Source: Parapedobacter pyrenivorans (GTDB lineage: Bacteria; Bacteroidota; Bacteroidia; Sphingobacteriales; Sphingobacteriaceae). From it: DNA of 64,000 nucleotides. The notes under the pieces were generated by a model that was not told where the DNA came from, did no database searches, and saw only the letters and a list, made by a program, of their open reading frames with translations. Shown piece after piece: positions 26,312-35,289 of this stretch. The stretch covers positions 360,718 through 424,717 of the forward strand of contig NZ_BMER01000001.1 of assembly GCF_014636865.1 (NCBI RefSeq), read 5' to 3'. Every line of letters begins with the position of its first letter. Position 1 is the first letter of the stretch. A program made the position numbers and the translations under genes.

Positions 26312-26596
26312 ATGAAAATATCGAAAAGCACCATCAGTACCAAGGCAGCAAGCAGTTACATCGGCAAACTGTGCCGCCACTTCCGGCACAAAATTGAAAC
26401 CGAGTACACGGCGACCTCAGGACTTGCCACGTTTCCATTTGGGATTTGCGAGATGTCAGCCACGCCCGAGCACCTGCTTTTTAACATCTCCGCTTCCACC
26501 CCTGAGGGGGTCGAAAAAATAAAAGGTGTCTTGGAAAGACACCTAGTCAAATTCGCCTATAAAGAAGTGTTGAACATCCAATGGCAGGATGAGTAA
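26312..26596 (+). CDS. DUF2218 protein
   Basis: A 94-residue protein. SKAASSYIGKLCRHFRHKIETEY at the start and a final HLVKFAYKEVLNIQWQDE match DUF2218, a family often found fused or next to siderophore-interacting proteins. No catalytic role is known. The ATG at 26312 is preferred to the earlier TTG at 26288, which overlaps the ATPase gene. The gene closes the siderophore operon, and its stop is 6 bases from the end of the converging ispF. Confidence 0.85.
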   Translation: MKISKSTISTKAASSYIGKLCRHFRHKIETEYTATSGLATFPFGICEMSATPEHLLFNISASTPEGVEKIKGVLERHLVKFAYKEVLNIQWQDE

Positions 26597-26602
26597 CCTT
26601 AT

Positions 26603-27082
26603 TCATTTCCGTTCAATCAAACAGACCGCATAGGCGACCACGCCCTCTTCCCGGCCAATAAACCCCATGGTTTCATTGGTGGTGGCTTTGATGGAGATAT
26701 CGTCTTCGGTGACACCTGCCGCCGCCGCAATATGTCGCTTCATGGCGGGAATGTAAGGCTTGATCTTCGGCGCCTCTAAGCACAGCATGGCATCGATATT
26801 GCCCAGTGTCCAACCCCGTTCATCCAACAGTTTTACGCACTCCGCCAATAACACCAAGCTACTGATACCCCGCCAGCGGTCGTCCGTATTGGGAAAATGG
26901 TAACCGATATCTTCCAGGTTAGCGGCTCCCAGCAGGGCATCACATATGGCATGTACCAATACATCCGCGTCGGAATGCCCAAAAGCACCCGCATGGTGTT
27001 CCAATTGTACCCCGCCCATCACAAAAGGATGCCCATCCTTAAGCTGATGTACATCAAACCCAAATCCTACTTTTATTTTCAT
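26603..27082 (-). CDS. ispF: 2-C-methyl-D-erythritol 2,4-cyclodiphosphate synthase
   Basis: A 159-residue enzyme of the MEP isoprenoid pathway. Metal ligands are in FGFDVHQL near the start and GHSDADVLVHAICDALLGA. Other conserved parts are DIGYHFPNTD and ISIKATTNETMGFIGREEGVVAYA. The open frame extends 52 codons upstream, but MKIKVGFGFDVH is the family start, so I use the ATG at 27082. Confidence 0.97.
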   Translation of the reverse strand: MKIKVGFGFDVHQLKDGHPFVMGGVQLEHHAGAFGHSDADVLVHAICDALLGAANLEDIGYHFPNTDDRWRGISSLVLLAECVKLLDERGWTLGNIDAMLCLEAPKIKPYIPAMKRHIAAAAGVTEDDISIKATTNETMGFIGREEGVVAYAVCLIERK

Positions 27083-27293
27083 CTTTAGACATGATACACA
27101 AAACACGAGACTTGACCTGCTGTCTTCGACCCGCCAAACATAGGCAAATGCACGCATAATCTCAAATGGTATGCTATTTGCGTGATTCTCCTTGTACATC
27201 CAAACGTTAAAAGTTATTTTAGTTGGCAATAACTTCAATAATTTACTTAATTTTGATTCTTTGAAAAGAAATTTGTTTTTCTGAACATACCGA

Positions 27294-28859
27294 ATGAAAA
27301 CAGCGAATACTTATTTTATTCCTATCCTTTTGTTGCTCTTTTGTGGGGCTATATTCAGCTCCTGTAAAAATCGGAGTGGCGTGTCTCCGAAAACCGGAGT
27401 TGCCTATAATGACCCCTATAATGGGGGTCTCCAGATCAACAGGAAAGTAAAGGAAGGACCGGGACCGGGCTTGATCGTTATCGAGGGAGGTACTTTCGTG
27501 ATGGGGGGCAGTCTCAATGAAGACATCACCTACGCTCATGACAACCTTAAGCGTCGCGTAACGGTAGCTTCATTCTACATGGATGAAACGGAAGTGTCCA
27601 ATGCTGATTGGCTGGAATACCTCCACTGGCTCAACCAGAATTTCCCTGAAGATAAGGAACTTTACTACAATGCCCTACCAGACACGTTGGTATGGCGCCA
27701 GCCGCTGTCTTATAATGAGCCTTACGTGGATCTTTATCTGCGCCATCCGGCATATCAAGACTACCCGGTGGTGGGCGTTACCTGGGAGCAAGCCAATGAC
27801 TATTGCATTTGGCGGACCGACAGGGTGAATGAACACATTCTCCGGCAAAAAGGCGCGCTTGTAGACTACCGGACATTGGCGGAATCGCAGTCGACCCCTG
27901 CCGAACCCTTCAATACCGACATCTACCTCAATGGGCAATATCGCGGCGAAGGCATCGACGGCGAACGTATGCCTGCGGACAACAGGCCCGGGACTGAAGA
28001 CGGTGCACGCCGGCCGGTTCGCATGGAAGACGGCGTACTTAAGCAATCCTACCGGTTGCCAACCGAAGCGGAATGGGAGTATGCAGCCTTAGGATTGGTC
28101 GGCAATACGGAGTATGGCAACATTGAAAGCAGCAAGATATATCCTTGGAATGGCCTGGGTGTCCGATCGGCGAAACGACGTACGCAAGGGTTGATGATGG
28201 CAAATTTCAAGCCCTCTGGCGGGGATAACATGGGTGTGGCCGGCTACCTCAACGATGGCGGGGATATCACGGTATCCGTAACCAGCTACCTTCCCAACGA
28301 CTATGGGCTGTACAATATGGCTGGTAACGTCAACGAATGGGTACGGGATGTATACCGGCAGCTTTCCTATGAAGATTTCGAGGATTTCAATCCGTTCAGA
28401 GGCAATGTGTATATGGATAAGCAATACGAAGATGCCGAAAAAGGTATTATTGCCAAAGATAAATATGGCCGTCCCATACGCGTGCCCGCCACTGCGCCGA
28501 GAAAACAGACGTGGGAAGAGCTACAGGCTGCGGCAGCTTCTACCGATTCCGCACAAGTCGGCTTCGACCACGATGTGCGCGGATATGACGATGAAACAAA
28601 CAATGAACTCTATGGCGTTACTTCGTTGATAAACGACAAATCCAGGGTATACAAGGGTGGTTCATGGAACGATCGTGCATACTGGCTTAACCCCGCTACC
28701 CGTCGTTATATGCAGCAGGATGCATCGACCGCGATGACGGGATTCCGCTGTGCGATGACATTGGTGGGTTCCCCAGAGGTCAATACCAAATTGAAACCGA
28801 GTTTCCCCGCAAACCGGTCGCGGGGCCAGGGCAACAAAAAAGTATTGGGAATCTTCTGA
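27294..28859 (+). CDS. gldJ: Gliding motility lipoprotein GldJ-like (FGE-sulfatase fold)
   Basis: A 521-residue lipoprotein (FSSC). The region from about residue 55 to the end has the formylglycine-generating-enzyme fold: GPGLIVIEGGTFVMGG, SFYMDETEVSNADWLEYLHWL, PVVGVTWEQANDYCIWRTDRVNE, YRLPTEAEWEYAALG, LYNMAGNVNEWVRDVYR and a final GGSWNDRAYWLNPATRRY-TGFRC. The combination of ETEVSN-WLEYLHWL and LRHPAYQDYPVVGV fits GldJ better than GldK. GldJ is an outer-membrane lipoprotein needed for gliding and type IX secretion, with no enzyme activity known. Confidence 0.85.
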   Translation: MKTANTYFIPILLLLFCGAIFSSCKNRSGVSPKTGVAYNDPYNGGLQINRKVKEGPGPGLIVIEGGTFVMGGSLNEDITYAHDNLKRRVTVASFYMDETEVSNADWLEYLHWLNQNFPEDKELYYNALPDTLVWRQPLSYNEPYVDLYLRHPAYQDYPVVGVTWEQANDYCIWRTDRVNEHILRQKGALVDYRTLAESQSTPAEPFNTDIYLNGQYRGEGIDGERMPADNRPGTEDGARRPVRMEDGVLKQSYRLPTEAEWEYAALGLVGNTEYGNIESSKIYPWNGLGVRSAKRRTQGLMMANFKPSGGDNMGVAGYLNDGGDITVSVTSYLPNDYGLYNMAGNVNEWVRDVYRQLSYEDFEDFNPFRGNVYMDKQYEDAEKGIIAKDKYGRPIRVPATAPRKQTWEELQAAAASTDSAQVGFDHDVRGYDDETNNELYGVTSLINDKSRVYKGGSWNDRAYWLNPATRRYMQQDASTAMTGFRCAMTLVGSPEVNTKLKPSFPANRSRGQGNKKVLGIF

Positions 28860-28886
28860 AGGACGATACCCCACCCCAACAAATAA

Positions 28887-28924
28887 AAACGGCGGCTTCC
28901 ATCTCAGGAAACCGCCGTTTTTTA
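28887..28924. terminator. Bidirectional Rho-independent terminator between gldJ and glmS
   Basis: AAACGGCGGCTTCC and GGAAACCGCCGTTT form a 14-base stem with one mismatch around an ATCTCA loop, followed by T residues on the plus strand and preceded by A residues. It can end both converging transcripts. Confidence 0.9.
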
Positions 28925-28944
28925 ATTTCAAACAGACAGACTCT

Positions 28945-30780
28945 TTACTCCACCGTCACGGATTTAGCCAGATTCCGCGGCTGGTCTACGTTGCACCCCC
29001 GCAAGAGCGCCGTGTGATAAGACAGCAGTTGAAGCGGGATCGTAGCCAGCAATGGAAGGAATGCCTCGTCCGCATGGGGAATTTCGATCACGTAGTCTGC
29101 CAGCCCCTTTACGGCTGTATCCCCTTCGGTTACGATAGCGATAATACGCCCTTTGCGGGCTTTTACTTCCTGTATATTACTGATGACCTTTTCATAAGAC
29201 GAGTTTTGGGTGGCGATTACCACCACAGGCATTTCTTCATCGATCAACGCGATAGGGCCATGCTTCATTTCCGCCGCCGGGTATCCTTCGGCGTGGATAT
29301 ATGATATTTCCTTAAGCTTGAGTGCACCCTCCAACGCTACCGGGAATCCGATACCCCTGCCCAAGAAGATCGCATTGGTCGCATCCTTTATTTCGGAAGC
29401 GATATACCTCGTGGCCTCATCGCAATTTAACGCTTTTTCAACCAGCAACGGGATGTCCTGGAGTGTGGTAAGCAACTCGACAAGCTTACTTTGCGGCAAC
29501 GTACCGCGTAATTGAGCCACGTACAAGGCAATCTGTGTCAACACCGTTACCTGAGCAGTAAAAGCCTTGGTGGAAGCTACCCCGATCTCCGGTCCGGCAT
29601 GGGTGTACACTCCACCATGCGTGAGCCTCGGAATCGAAGACCCCACAACATTGCATATACCCAGTATGGTGGCTCCACGTTCTTTTGCAAGCTCCACTGC
29701 AGCCATGGTGTCTGCAGTTTCGCCGGATTGGGATATGGCAATAACGATATCACGCTCCGTGATGATCGGGTTGCGGTACCTGAATTCCGAAGCGTACTCC
29801 ACGCCCACGGGTACACGTGCATATTCCTCAATGAGGTATTCGCCTACCAAGCCGGCATGCCACGACGTACCACATGCCACGATGATAATACGATCGGCAT
29901 TCCGGAGTTTCTCCGCATATTCCTTAATACCGCCCAACTGCACCATTCCCTCCTGCGGATAAATCCGTCCGCGCATGCAATCCCGGATGGAGCGTGGCTG
30001 TTCATGGATTTCTTTGAGCATGAAATGATCATACCCGGCCTTTTCGAGCATTTCCAGCTGCATTTCCAATTGCTGCACATAAGGCGTGTGTACTTCGTTG
30101 TCGATCGTCTTGATCAGCAGTTCATCTGCGTTGATAAACGCAATTTCCTGATCTTTGAGATAAACGACGTTTCGCGTGTATTCAATGATTGGCGACGCAT
30201 CCGAAGCGATAAAATATTCCTGCTCGCCTATACCGATGACCATGGGGCTGCCCTTCCGTGCGGCCACCAATTGATTGGGACTTTCCCGGTCGGCCACCAC
30301 AATGGCATATGCGCCGACCACCTGGCTAAGCGCAAGGCGGACTGCTTCCAGCAAATCCGTTTTCTCTTCTTTCAGGATATCGGCAATGAGGTGGATGAGT
30401 ACCTCGGTATCCGTATCACTTTGGAAAACATGTCCCCTACTCGCCAACTCCTCTTTCAGCGGACCATAATTTTCAATAATGCCATTATGCACAATCGCCA
30501 AACGCCCATCTTCCGACAAGTGCGGATGTGCATTCCGGTCCGATGGTTCGCCATGCGTAGCCCACCGTGTATGGCCGATGCCGACCTTGCCTCCGAGCGC
30601 CTTGCCTTCCGCAAAAGCTTCCAGATCGGTTACTTTTCCGGTCTTCTTATAGCTTTTGATCCCATCAGCTACCAATGCAATCCCCGAACTGTCATAACCC
30701 CGGTATTCAAGGCGCTTCAATCCCTTGACAATGATAGGCCAAGCTTCCTTTTGACCAATGTATCCTACTATTCCGCACAT
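28945..30780 (-). CDS. glmS: Glutamine-fructose-6-phosphate aminotransferase (isomerising)
   Basis: A 611-residue enzyme making glucosamine-6-phosphate for peptidoglycan and lipid A. The class II amidotransferase domain starts MCGIVGYIG (Cys2 nucleophile) with HTRWATHGEPSD. The two SIS domains follow (GTSWHAGLVGEYLIEEYA, SQSGETADTMAAVELA, ISYIHAEGYPAAEMKHGPIALID), and the protein ends in LAKSVTVE, the standard end. The length is normal. Confidence 0.98.
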   Translation of the reverse strand: MCGIVGYIGQKEAWPIIVKGLKRLEYRGYDSSGIALVADGIKSYKKTGKVTDLEAFAEGKALGGKVGIGHTRWATHGEPSDRNAHPHLSEDGRLAIVHNGIIENYGPLKEELASRGHVFQSDTDTEVLIHLIADILKEEKTDLLEAVRLALSQVVGAYAIVVADRESPNQLVAARKGSPMVIGIGEQEYFIASDASPIIEYTRNVVYLKDQEIAFINADELLIKTIDNEVHTPYVQQLEMQLEMLEKAGYDHFMLKEIHEQPRSIRDCMRGRIYPQEGMVQLGGIKEYAEKLRNADRIIIVACGTSWHAGLVGEYLIEEYARVPVGVEYASEFRYRNPIITERDIVIAISQSGETADTMAAVELAKERGATILGICNVVGSSIPRLTHGGVYTHAGPEIGVASTKAFTAQVTVLTQIALYVAQLRGTLPQSKLVELLTTLQDIPLLVEKALNCDEATRYIASEIKDATNAIFLGRGIGFPVALEGALKLKEISYIHAEGYPAAEMKHGPIALIDEEMPVVVIATQNSSYEKVISNIQEVKARKGRIIAIVTEGDTAVKGLADYVIEIPHADEAFLPLLATIPLQLLSYHTALLRGCNVDQPRNLAKSVTVE

Positions 30781-30799
30781 AGATGAATTGTTTTCCCGC

Positions 30800-30807
30800 C
30801 AAACTTA
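30800..30807 (-). promoter_or_regulatory. TAnnTTTG-type -7 element for glmS
   Basis: The reverse strand reads TAAGTTTG, a perfect fit to TAnnTTTG, 19 bases before the glmS ATG. A short leader of about 14 bases would result. No -33 element at the standard distance is clear. Confidence 0.45.
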
Positions 30808-30825
30808 CAACATTTTATCAAAAAA

Positions 30826-30855
30826 AAAGCACCCGTTTGATGGAACGGGTGCTTT
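30826..30855 (-). terminator. Rho-independent terminator after the DUF4270 gene
   Basis: AAAGCACCCGTT and AACGGGTGCTTT form a perfect 12-base stem with a TGATGG loop. On the reverse strand it is followed by a run of T residues, so it ends the glgA/DUF4270 transcript before glmS. Confidence 0.92.
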
Positions 30856-30893
30856 CTTCTCAGCGACCAATACAGGCCCGCTCAACGGACGTG

Positions 30894-32354
30894 CTAGTTT
30901 TCGGATTGCGTGTAGTATATATTCAGTTTTATCCTCAAATCCGTACCCGCGACGTTACTGATGATCGCCCGGCTACCGGTATTCAATACCGGGAAATAAG
31001 GCACTGTTTCGTCGGAAGCTGCCGCCGGTGCGATAAAAAATTCGCTGCTGTTTATTTTTCCTTGGATTAAATCCTGCACATAGGATGTCAGGTGAAATAC
31101 ATAACGGTTTTTGCCTTCATCTATATTCCCCCCAAAAGCCCGCCAATTGCCATAACGATACCAAAGACTGCGCCCGTCGCCAGCAAAACTGTTGCCGCTG
31201 GTACGCGAGTCTCCATCTGGTACGGGTTGCCGTTGGCCAGCAATGTCTTCGCGGTACAAGGTAAGGCGCGGCGCGTGGATACCCAACTCGTCTCCAGGTG
31301 CATCATCCACATAGAGTACCAATTCGGCTTTATTCACGGCGATATTCCGATCTTTCAGTGCATCGATGTAGGGTATCCGTAGTCGAGTCCGGAGCCCTGC
31401 CGGGGCTTGCAAATACAACACCTCATGATTACCTTCAGGGCTATCCAACTGTGCCTGCACATCCTCAGCATAAGTCCGGCTGATGCTGGAGGTCAGTCTC
31501 CGGTAGGTAGATCCGCTATTATCCTGTACCGTCGTTGGAAGGAACGTACGGATCGTATCGATATCAGCGTCATCGCCGTCCTTGCCATTAGGTTGCCGGT
31601 AAGTAAGTTCAATACCGGTCAGACTAGAAACACCCCGGAAAGTCACCAGCCCGCCAATGCCAGTCATCTCACTTCCGTTTACACTTAAGTAAAGCCCTTT
31701 TACATGATTATTAAATCCAGCCTCGGTAGAAAGTGATGCTGAATCAACCGTTTCGCTGAATAAGTCTTTAAAAAAATCAGCCGAGAGCGCAACCCGCAAT
31801 TGCGGAATGACTTTCACAACGGAGTCTTTATCATCGATATGCTTCCTGATACTTACACTGTCGGTCAGCTTATAGGCAAATCGAGCAACCGTCTTTGCAC
31901 CGATGATTTCGTCTTTTACCGGCCATTGCTTGGTTGCATATTCGCCGTCGGTATATGCCTCGTCCAATTGGCGTACCTGCAGCGAGAAGTTTGGACGGAG
32001 TGTATCCCCGAAATACTCCGTGCCATAAGGCAACACGAGAATCACCGAGTCAATCTCCGCATCAGGTCGTATACGGGGTACGGTTGTCGGTCTTCCGATA
32101 GCCAGGGCGAGGTCCGCAACGGTTTGGCCGATTACCGGATCGTCAAACCAGCCGAATGTAGTCTGTGCAAATGAAGCTGACCTGGCGCTGTCATCCAATA
32201 GGGTGGTGGCATGCAGGGTAAGGGTGTCCGTCAGTACACCTGTCAGTTCATCTTCCGGATCCACATCCAGCCCGATACCCGATGGATTAGTACAACTTCC
32301 CAAAACAAAAAGACTTATCAACATGGTCAATAAGTCTTTGGTATGATAATTCAT
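30894..32354 (-). CDS. DUF4270 lipoprotein
   Basis: A 486-residue lipoprotein (FVLGSC) matching DUF4270: NPSGIGLDVDPEDEL, DTLTLHATTLLDDS, a YLGSFDDPVIG-like FGWFDDPVIGQT segment, and a C-terminal FHLTSYVQDLIQGK with FFIAP. The function is unknown; the family is Bacteroidota-specific and commonly follows the glycogen synthase gene, as here. The ATG at 32354 is used; an in-frame TTG lies two codons upstream. Confidence 0.88.
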   Translation of the reverse strand: MNYHTKDLLTMLISLFVLGSCTNPSGIGLDVDPEDELTGVLTDTLTLHATTLLDDSARSASFAQTTFGWFDDPVIGQTVADLALAIGRPTTVPRIRPDAEIDSVILVLPYGTEYFGDTLRPNFSLQVRQLDEAYTDGEYATKQWPVKDEIIGAKTVARFAYKLTDSVSIRKHIDDKDSVVKVIPQLRVALSADFFKDLFSETVDSASLSTEAGFNNHVKGLYLSVNGSEMTGIGGLVTFRGVSSLTGIELTYRQPNGKDGDDADIDTIRTFLPTTVQDNSGSTYRRLTSSISRTYAEDVQAQLDSPEGNHEVLYLQAPAGLRTRLRIPYIDALKDRNIAVNKAELVLYVDDAPGDELGIHAPRLTLYREDIAGQRQPVPDGDSRTSGNSFAGDGRSLWYRYGNWRAFGGNIDEGKNRYVFHLTSYVQDLIQGKINSSEFFIAPAAASDETVPYFPVLNTGSRAIISNVAGTDLRIKLNIYYTQSEN

Positions 32355-32378
32355 TCGCAAAGAAAATTAAATTCAAAA

Positions 32379-33212
32379 TTATGCTTCCACTGCTGCCTCA
32401 AGCTCAACACTCGCAAATTGTTCGTAAAGGTTACAATAATTTTCGAATTCTTCGCTGTTTTCCACTTCGAATACTGGAATATCGCTCTTTTTAACAATAT
32501 TTAACAGTTGTTGGTCCAGGTCGTCGCCAGACAAAACCACGGCATCAGAATAGGCCAACGCCCCTTGGTACAAGCCTGCGTAATCACCACTGCCATAGTG
32601 CGCTACGTCATCCTCGGTCATATCACCGGTGAGCGCAATATCTGCAAAGTTCTCTCCCAGGGAAAAATCATCAACTTCTTCCTTGTAAAGCGAGTAAATT
32701 ACCTTGGCATCCTTAAATGTAGGATCATCTTTATACGCGGTCTTTAAGTAAGCCGGTACCAATGCGCTCATCCATCCGTGGCAATGCACAACATCCGGAG
32801 CCCATCCCAACTTCTTCACCGTTTCCAGGGCGCCTTTACAGAAAAACACCGTACGTTCGTTGTTGTCTTCGAAAAATTTTCCGCAGTCATCACAGAACAC
32901 ATGCTTACGTTGGAAATATTCCTCGTTATCCAAGAAATACACCTGCATACGGGCCGCAGGGATGGAGGCCACCTTGATGATCAACGGGTTGTCGTTGTTG
33001 TCAACAACGATGTTCATTCCGGATAACCTGATCACTTCGTGCAAGCGGTTCCGGCGCTCATTGATGTTCCCGAAACGCGGCATCAATATGCGGATTTCAT
33101 AGCCCTTCTCCTGCATCGCCTGAGGCAGTTGGCGGGTAATTTCAGAAATTTTACTTAGTTCGAGGAAAGGCGACATCTCGTGGGTAACAAACAGAATCTT
33201 CGTTTTTGCCAT
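32379..33212 (-). CDS. Glycogen/starch synthase catalytic-domain-like protein (GT5 N-terminal domain only)
   Basis: A 277-residue protein matching the N-terminal GT5 domain of GlgA (ILFVTHEMSPFLELSKISEITRQLPQAMQEKGYEIRILMPRFGNINERRNRLHEVIRLSG, VVHCHGWMSALVPAYLKT). The C-terminal GT-B domain that completes a normal glycogen synthase (about 480 residues) is absent. This short form is common in Bacteroidota next to panC. The substrate and activity are unsettled; K-x-G-G of full-length GlgA is replaced by LELSKI. The ATG at 33212 is used, 6 bases after a TTG. Confidence 0.82.
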   Translation of the reverse strand: MAKTKILFVTHEMSPFLELSKISEITRQLPQAMQEKGYEIRILMPRFGNINERRNRLHEVIRLSGMNIVVDNNDNPLIIKVASIPAARMQVYFLDNEEYFQRKHVFCDDCGKFFEDNNERTVFFCKGALETVKKLGWAPDVVHCHGWMSALVPAYLKTAYKDDPTFKDAKVIYSLYKEEVDDFSLGENFADIALTGDMTEDDVAHYGSGDYAGLYQGALAYSDAVVLSGDDLDQQLLNIVKKSDIPVFEVENSEEFENYCNLYEQFASVELEAAVEA

Positions 33213-33259
33213 CTCCAATTATTTGTTTTTTATTTTATTAGAAAAGTAAAATCGGTTTG

Positions 33260-33290
33260 CAAAGATAATCATTTTTTATCAATATACCAA
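33260..33290 (-). promoter_or_regulatory. Bacteroidota-type promoter for the glgA-like gene
   Basis: The reverse strand has TTG (33290-33288), a 20-base spacer and TATCTTTG (33267-33260), fitting the -33 TTG/-7 TAnnTTTG layout. The predicted start lies about 40 bases before the ATG. Confidence 0.6.
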
Positions 33291-33363
33291 TTAGTTAACC
33301 GATGCAATAAGGAGATGCCACAAAAAATCATCATTTTTGCCAAACACAAAATAAGTTAACCTG

Positions 33364-34206
33364 TTGGAAATCGTTAAGACCAAAATTTCGTTGCAAGCGC
33401 TTCTGCAACCTCATCGCGGCAGCAAGCTGCGCATTGCACTCGTCCCTACGATGGGCGCGTTGCACAACGGGCATATCGCACTCGTCGGCCACGCAAAGCA
33501 ACTGGCCGACGTGGTGGTATGCAGCATCTTCGTCAATCCCACACAATTCAACGATCCGAAAGACCTTGAAAAATACCCTCGCCCCATCGAACGGGACACC
33601 GTGATGCTAAGGGAAGCCGATTGCGATATCCTTTTTTACCCCAATGTGGATGAAATGTACGGACAGAACGAGCAATGGCATTTGGACTTGGGCGGATTGG
33701 ACAATGTGCTCGAAGGACTGCATCGCCCGGGGCACTTCCAGGGCGTTACACAGATCGTGAAGAAGCTGTTTGACGCCGTACGGCCGGATGTGGCCTGTTT
33801 CGGCCAAAAGGATTTCCAACAGTATAAGGTGGTGGAACACATGGTCAATCAACTGCAGCTTCCCCTCACCCTGGAAATGTGCCCAACTGTCCGAGAGCCG
33901 GAGGGCCTGGCCATGAGCTCGCGCAATGTGCGACTAACGGAACTTGGGCGGCAACAAGCGTTGGCCCTGTACCGCACGTTACAGCAGGTTAAAGCCGATG
34001 TACGTCGCCAAAATCTCGTTACCCTTCAGGAGGAAGCTATCAAATCCCTGGAAAATAGTCCCGGGGTCCGAATGGAATATTTCGCCATCTATGACGCAGA
34101 TACCTTTACGGAAGCGGATAACTCCGCACCCGATCGACCATTGATCGCATTGGTAGCCGCCTGGGTGGATGGTGTACGGTTAATCGACAACCTTTTATTG
34201 CAATAA
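33364..34206 (+). CDS. panC: Pantothenate synthetase
   Basis: A 280-residue enzyme joining pantoate and beta-alanine. VPTMGALHNGHIALVGHAK holds the HIGH-like motif, followed by VCSIFVNPTQFNDPKDLEKYPRP, GQKDFQQYKVV and the SSRNVRLT motif. It starts at TTG (33364); no ATG is available before the conserved core. The product feeds coenzyme A, and panD, which supplies beta-alanine, follows 98 bases later. Confidence 0.97.
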   Translation: MEIVKTKISLQALLQPHRGSKLRIALVPTMGALHNGHIALVGHAKQLADVVVCSIFVNPTQFNDPKDLEKYPRPIERDTVMLREADCDILFYPNVDEMYGQNEQWHLDLGGLDNVLEGLHRPGHFQGVTQIVKKLFDAVRPDVACFGQKDFQQYKVVEHMVNQLQLPLTLEMCPTVREPEGLAMSSRNVRLTELGRQQALALYRTLQQVKADVRRQNLVTLQEEAIKSLENSPGVRMEYFAIYDADTFTEADNSAPDRPLIALVAAWVDGVRLIDNLLLQ

Positions 34207-34292
34207 CTTAACGCTCCTTCGATCCACGCCATTAGGCTGCCGGTTATAAAAACCTGACAAAAAGCTGAAAAAAACATTATTTTTAATTTCCG

Positions 34293-34300
34293 TATCTTTG
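34293..34300 (+). promoter_or_regulatory. TATCTTTG -7 element immediately before panD
   Basis: TATCTTTG matches TAnnTTTG exactly and ends 4 bases before the panD ATG. A start about 6 bases downstream would fall at the ATG, implying a leaderless or near-leaderless message. Confidence 0.45.
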
Positions 34301-34304
34301 CATC

Positions 34305-34655
34305 ATGGTTATTGAGGTACTGAAATCTAAAATTCATCGGGTACGCGTCACACAAGCGGAGTTGAACTACGTGGGGAGCATCACGATTGACGAAGATCTG
34401 ATGGACGCGGCGAATATTATCGCCAATGAAAAAGTGCAGATCGTAAACAACAATAACGGTGCACGTTTCGAAACCTATGTCATCAAAGGCGAACGCGGAT
34501 CCGGTGTGGTGTGCCTGAATGGTGCAGCTGCCCGCTTGGTACAGGTCGGTGACATCATCATCATCATTTCATATGCCCTTATGGACTTCGAAGAGGCGAA
34601 GAACTATGAACCCACACTGGTATTTCCGAACGAATCCAACAAGCTAATAGATTAA
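34305..34655 (+). CDS. panD: Aspartate 1-decarboxylase (pyruvoyl-dependent)
   Basis: A 116-residue proenzyme. [11 protein letters not shown] contains the Gly24-Ser25 self-cleavage site that forms the pyruvoyl group. Other family parts are [20 protein letters not shown] and [14 protein letters not shown]. It supplies beta-alanine to the panC product. The length and start match the family. Confidence 0.97.
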   Translation: MVIEVLKSKIHRVRVTQAELNYVGSITIDEDLMDAANIIANEKVQIVNNNNGARFETYVIKGERGSGVVCLNGAAARLVQVGDIIIIISYALMDFEEAKNYEPTLVFPNESNKLID

Positions 34656-34697
34656 CACCCAGCAAACAACAATAAGTTCATGATTTATTAATAGTTT

Positions 34698-34713
34698 GTT
34701 AGATTAATCTAAC
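34698..34713. promoter_or_regulatory. Perfect 16-bp palindrome (metal-regulator operator candidate)
   Basis: GTTAGATTAATCTAAC is a perfect palindrome lying 10 bases before TACCTTTG (34724-34731) and 59 bases before the start of the His-rich gene. The half-sites TTAG and CTAA resemble DtxR-family boxes. A repressor here would block the promoter. Confidence 0.6.
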
Positions 34714-34723
34714 TTTTATTAAT

Positions 34724-34731
34724 TACCTTTG
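34724..34731 (+). promoter_or_regulatory. TACCTTTG -7 element before the His-rich gene
   Basis: TACCTTTG matches TAnnTTTG. A TTTG lies at 34695-34698, 25 bases upstream, longer than the usual 19. The 16-bp palindrome occupies the spacer. Confidence 0.5.
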
Positions 34732-34771
34732 CTGCATGATATTCGATAGCTAATTCGTACTTTGGTCTGCC

Positions 34772-35137
34772 GTGAAAAGGAATGATTCCATACGCGCTAA
34801 CCTCGCTTGGTTTCAAGCGATTCTCTTCTGCTTGATCGTAGCGAGCGGCACGGTCTTCATGCACAAACATAAGACACGTGACGGTCGGATTGTCATCCAC
34901 ACACACCCCTACAACCTAAAAACCGGTCCGGATAATCCAAGTCACCATGAGTCGGATAGCCAGATCCACCTTTTGGATGTGATTTTCCAGGGAAGCTTTG
35001 TTCAACCCTTGTTTCTCCGGTATGACCAACCGATCATCACGCCGGTAAGTATTGCTTACCAAACGTTCTGTTCGCCCGGTCGACAGCCCCATTCCTTCCG
35101 CACCATTTATTTAAGAGGGCCTCCCCGAAGCTGCTAA
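34772..35137 (+). CDS. His-rich small single-span membrane protein
   Basis: A 121-residue protein, GTG start. Residues about 11-30 form one hydrophobic segment (WFQAILFCLIVASGTVF); then HKHK, HTHPYN, HHESDSQIH give a histidine-rich periplasmic stretch, and the end carries YLRGPP followed by Cys. It resembles proteins encoded before TonB receptors of Bacteroidota, but I recognise no named family. The His clusters suggest binding of a divalent metal. The receptor gene begins 152 bases later, and the palindrome upstream suggests metal-responsive control. Confidence 0.7.
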   Translation: MKRNDSIRANLAWFQAILFCLIVASGTVFMHKHKTRDGRIVIHTHPYNLKTGPDNPSHHESDSQIHLLDVIFQGSFVQPLFLRYDQPIITPVSIAYQTFCSPGRQPHSFRTIYLRGPPRSC

Positions 35138-35289
35138 CTAGCTATTATCCTTCCGTTTGACGGGATTCGCTAGCCAAAACACCCGTATTTCTAAAAATTC
35201 AGTTCGTCGCAACGGTTTCCCTTGGTGGTCTCATACCCATCAACGGAGTCGCTGGGATGATAATCCGTCACCAAGCATTTTTTAATCTG

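Noticed and set aside
29512-30786. Open frame of 424 codons opposite glmS
   Set aside because: It lies entirely on the opposite strand of a certain glmS and resembles no family I know. It is a shadow of the codon use of glmS.
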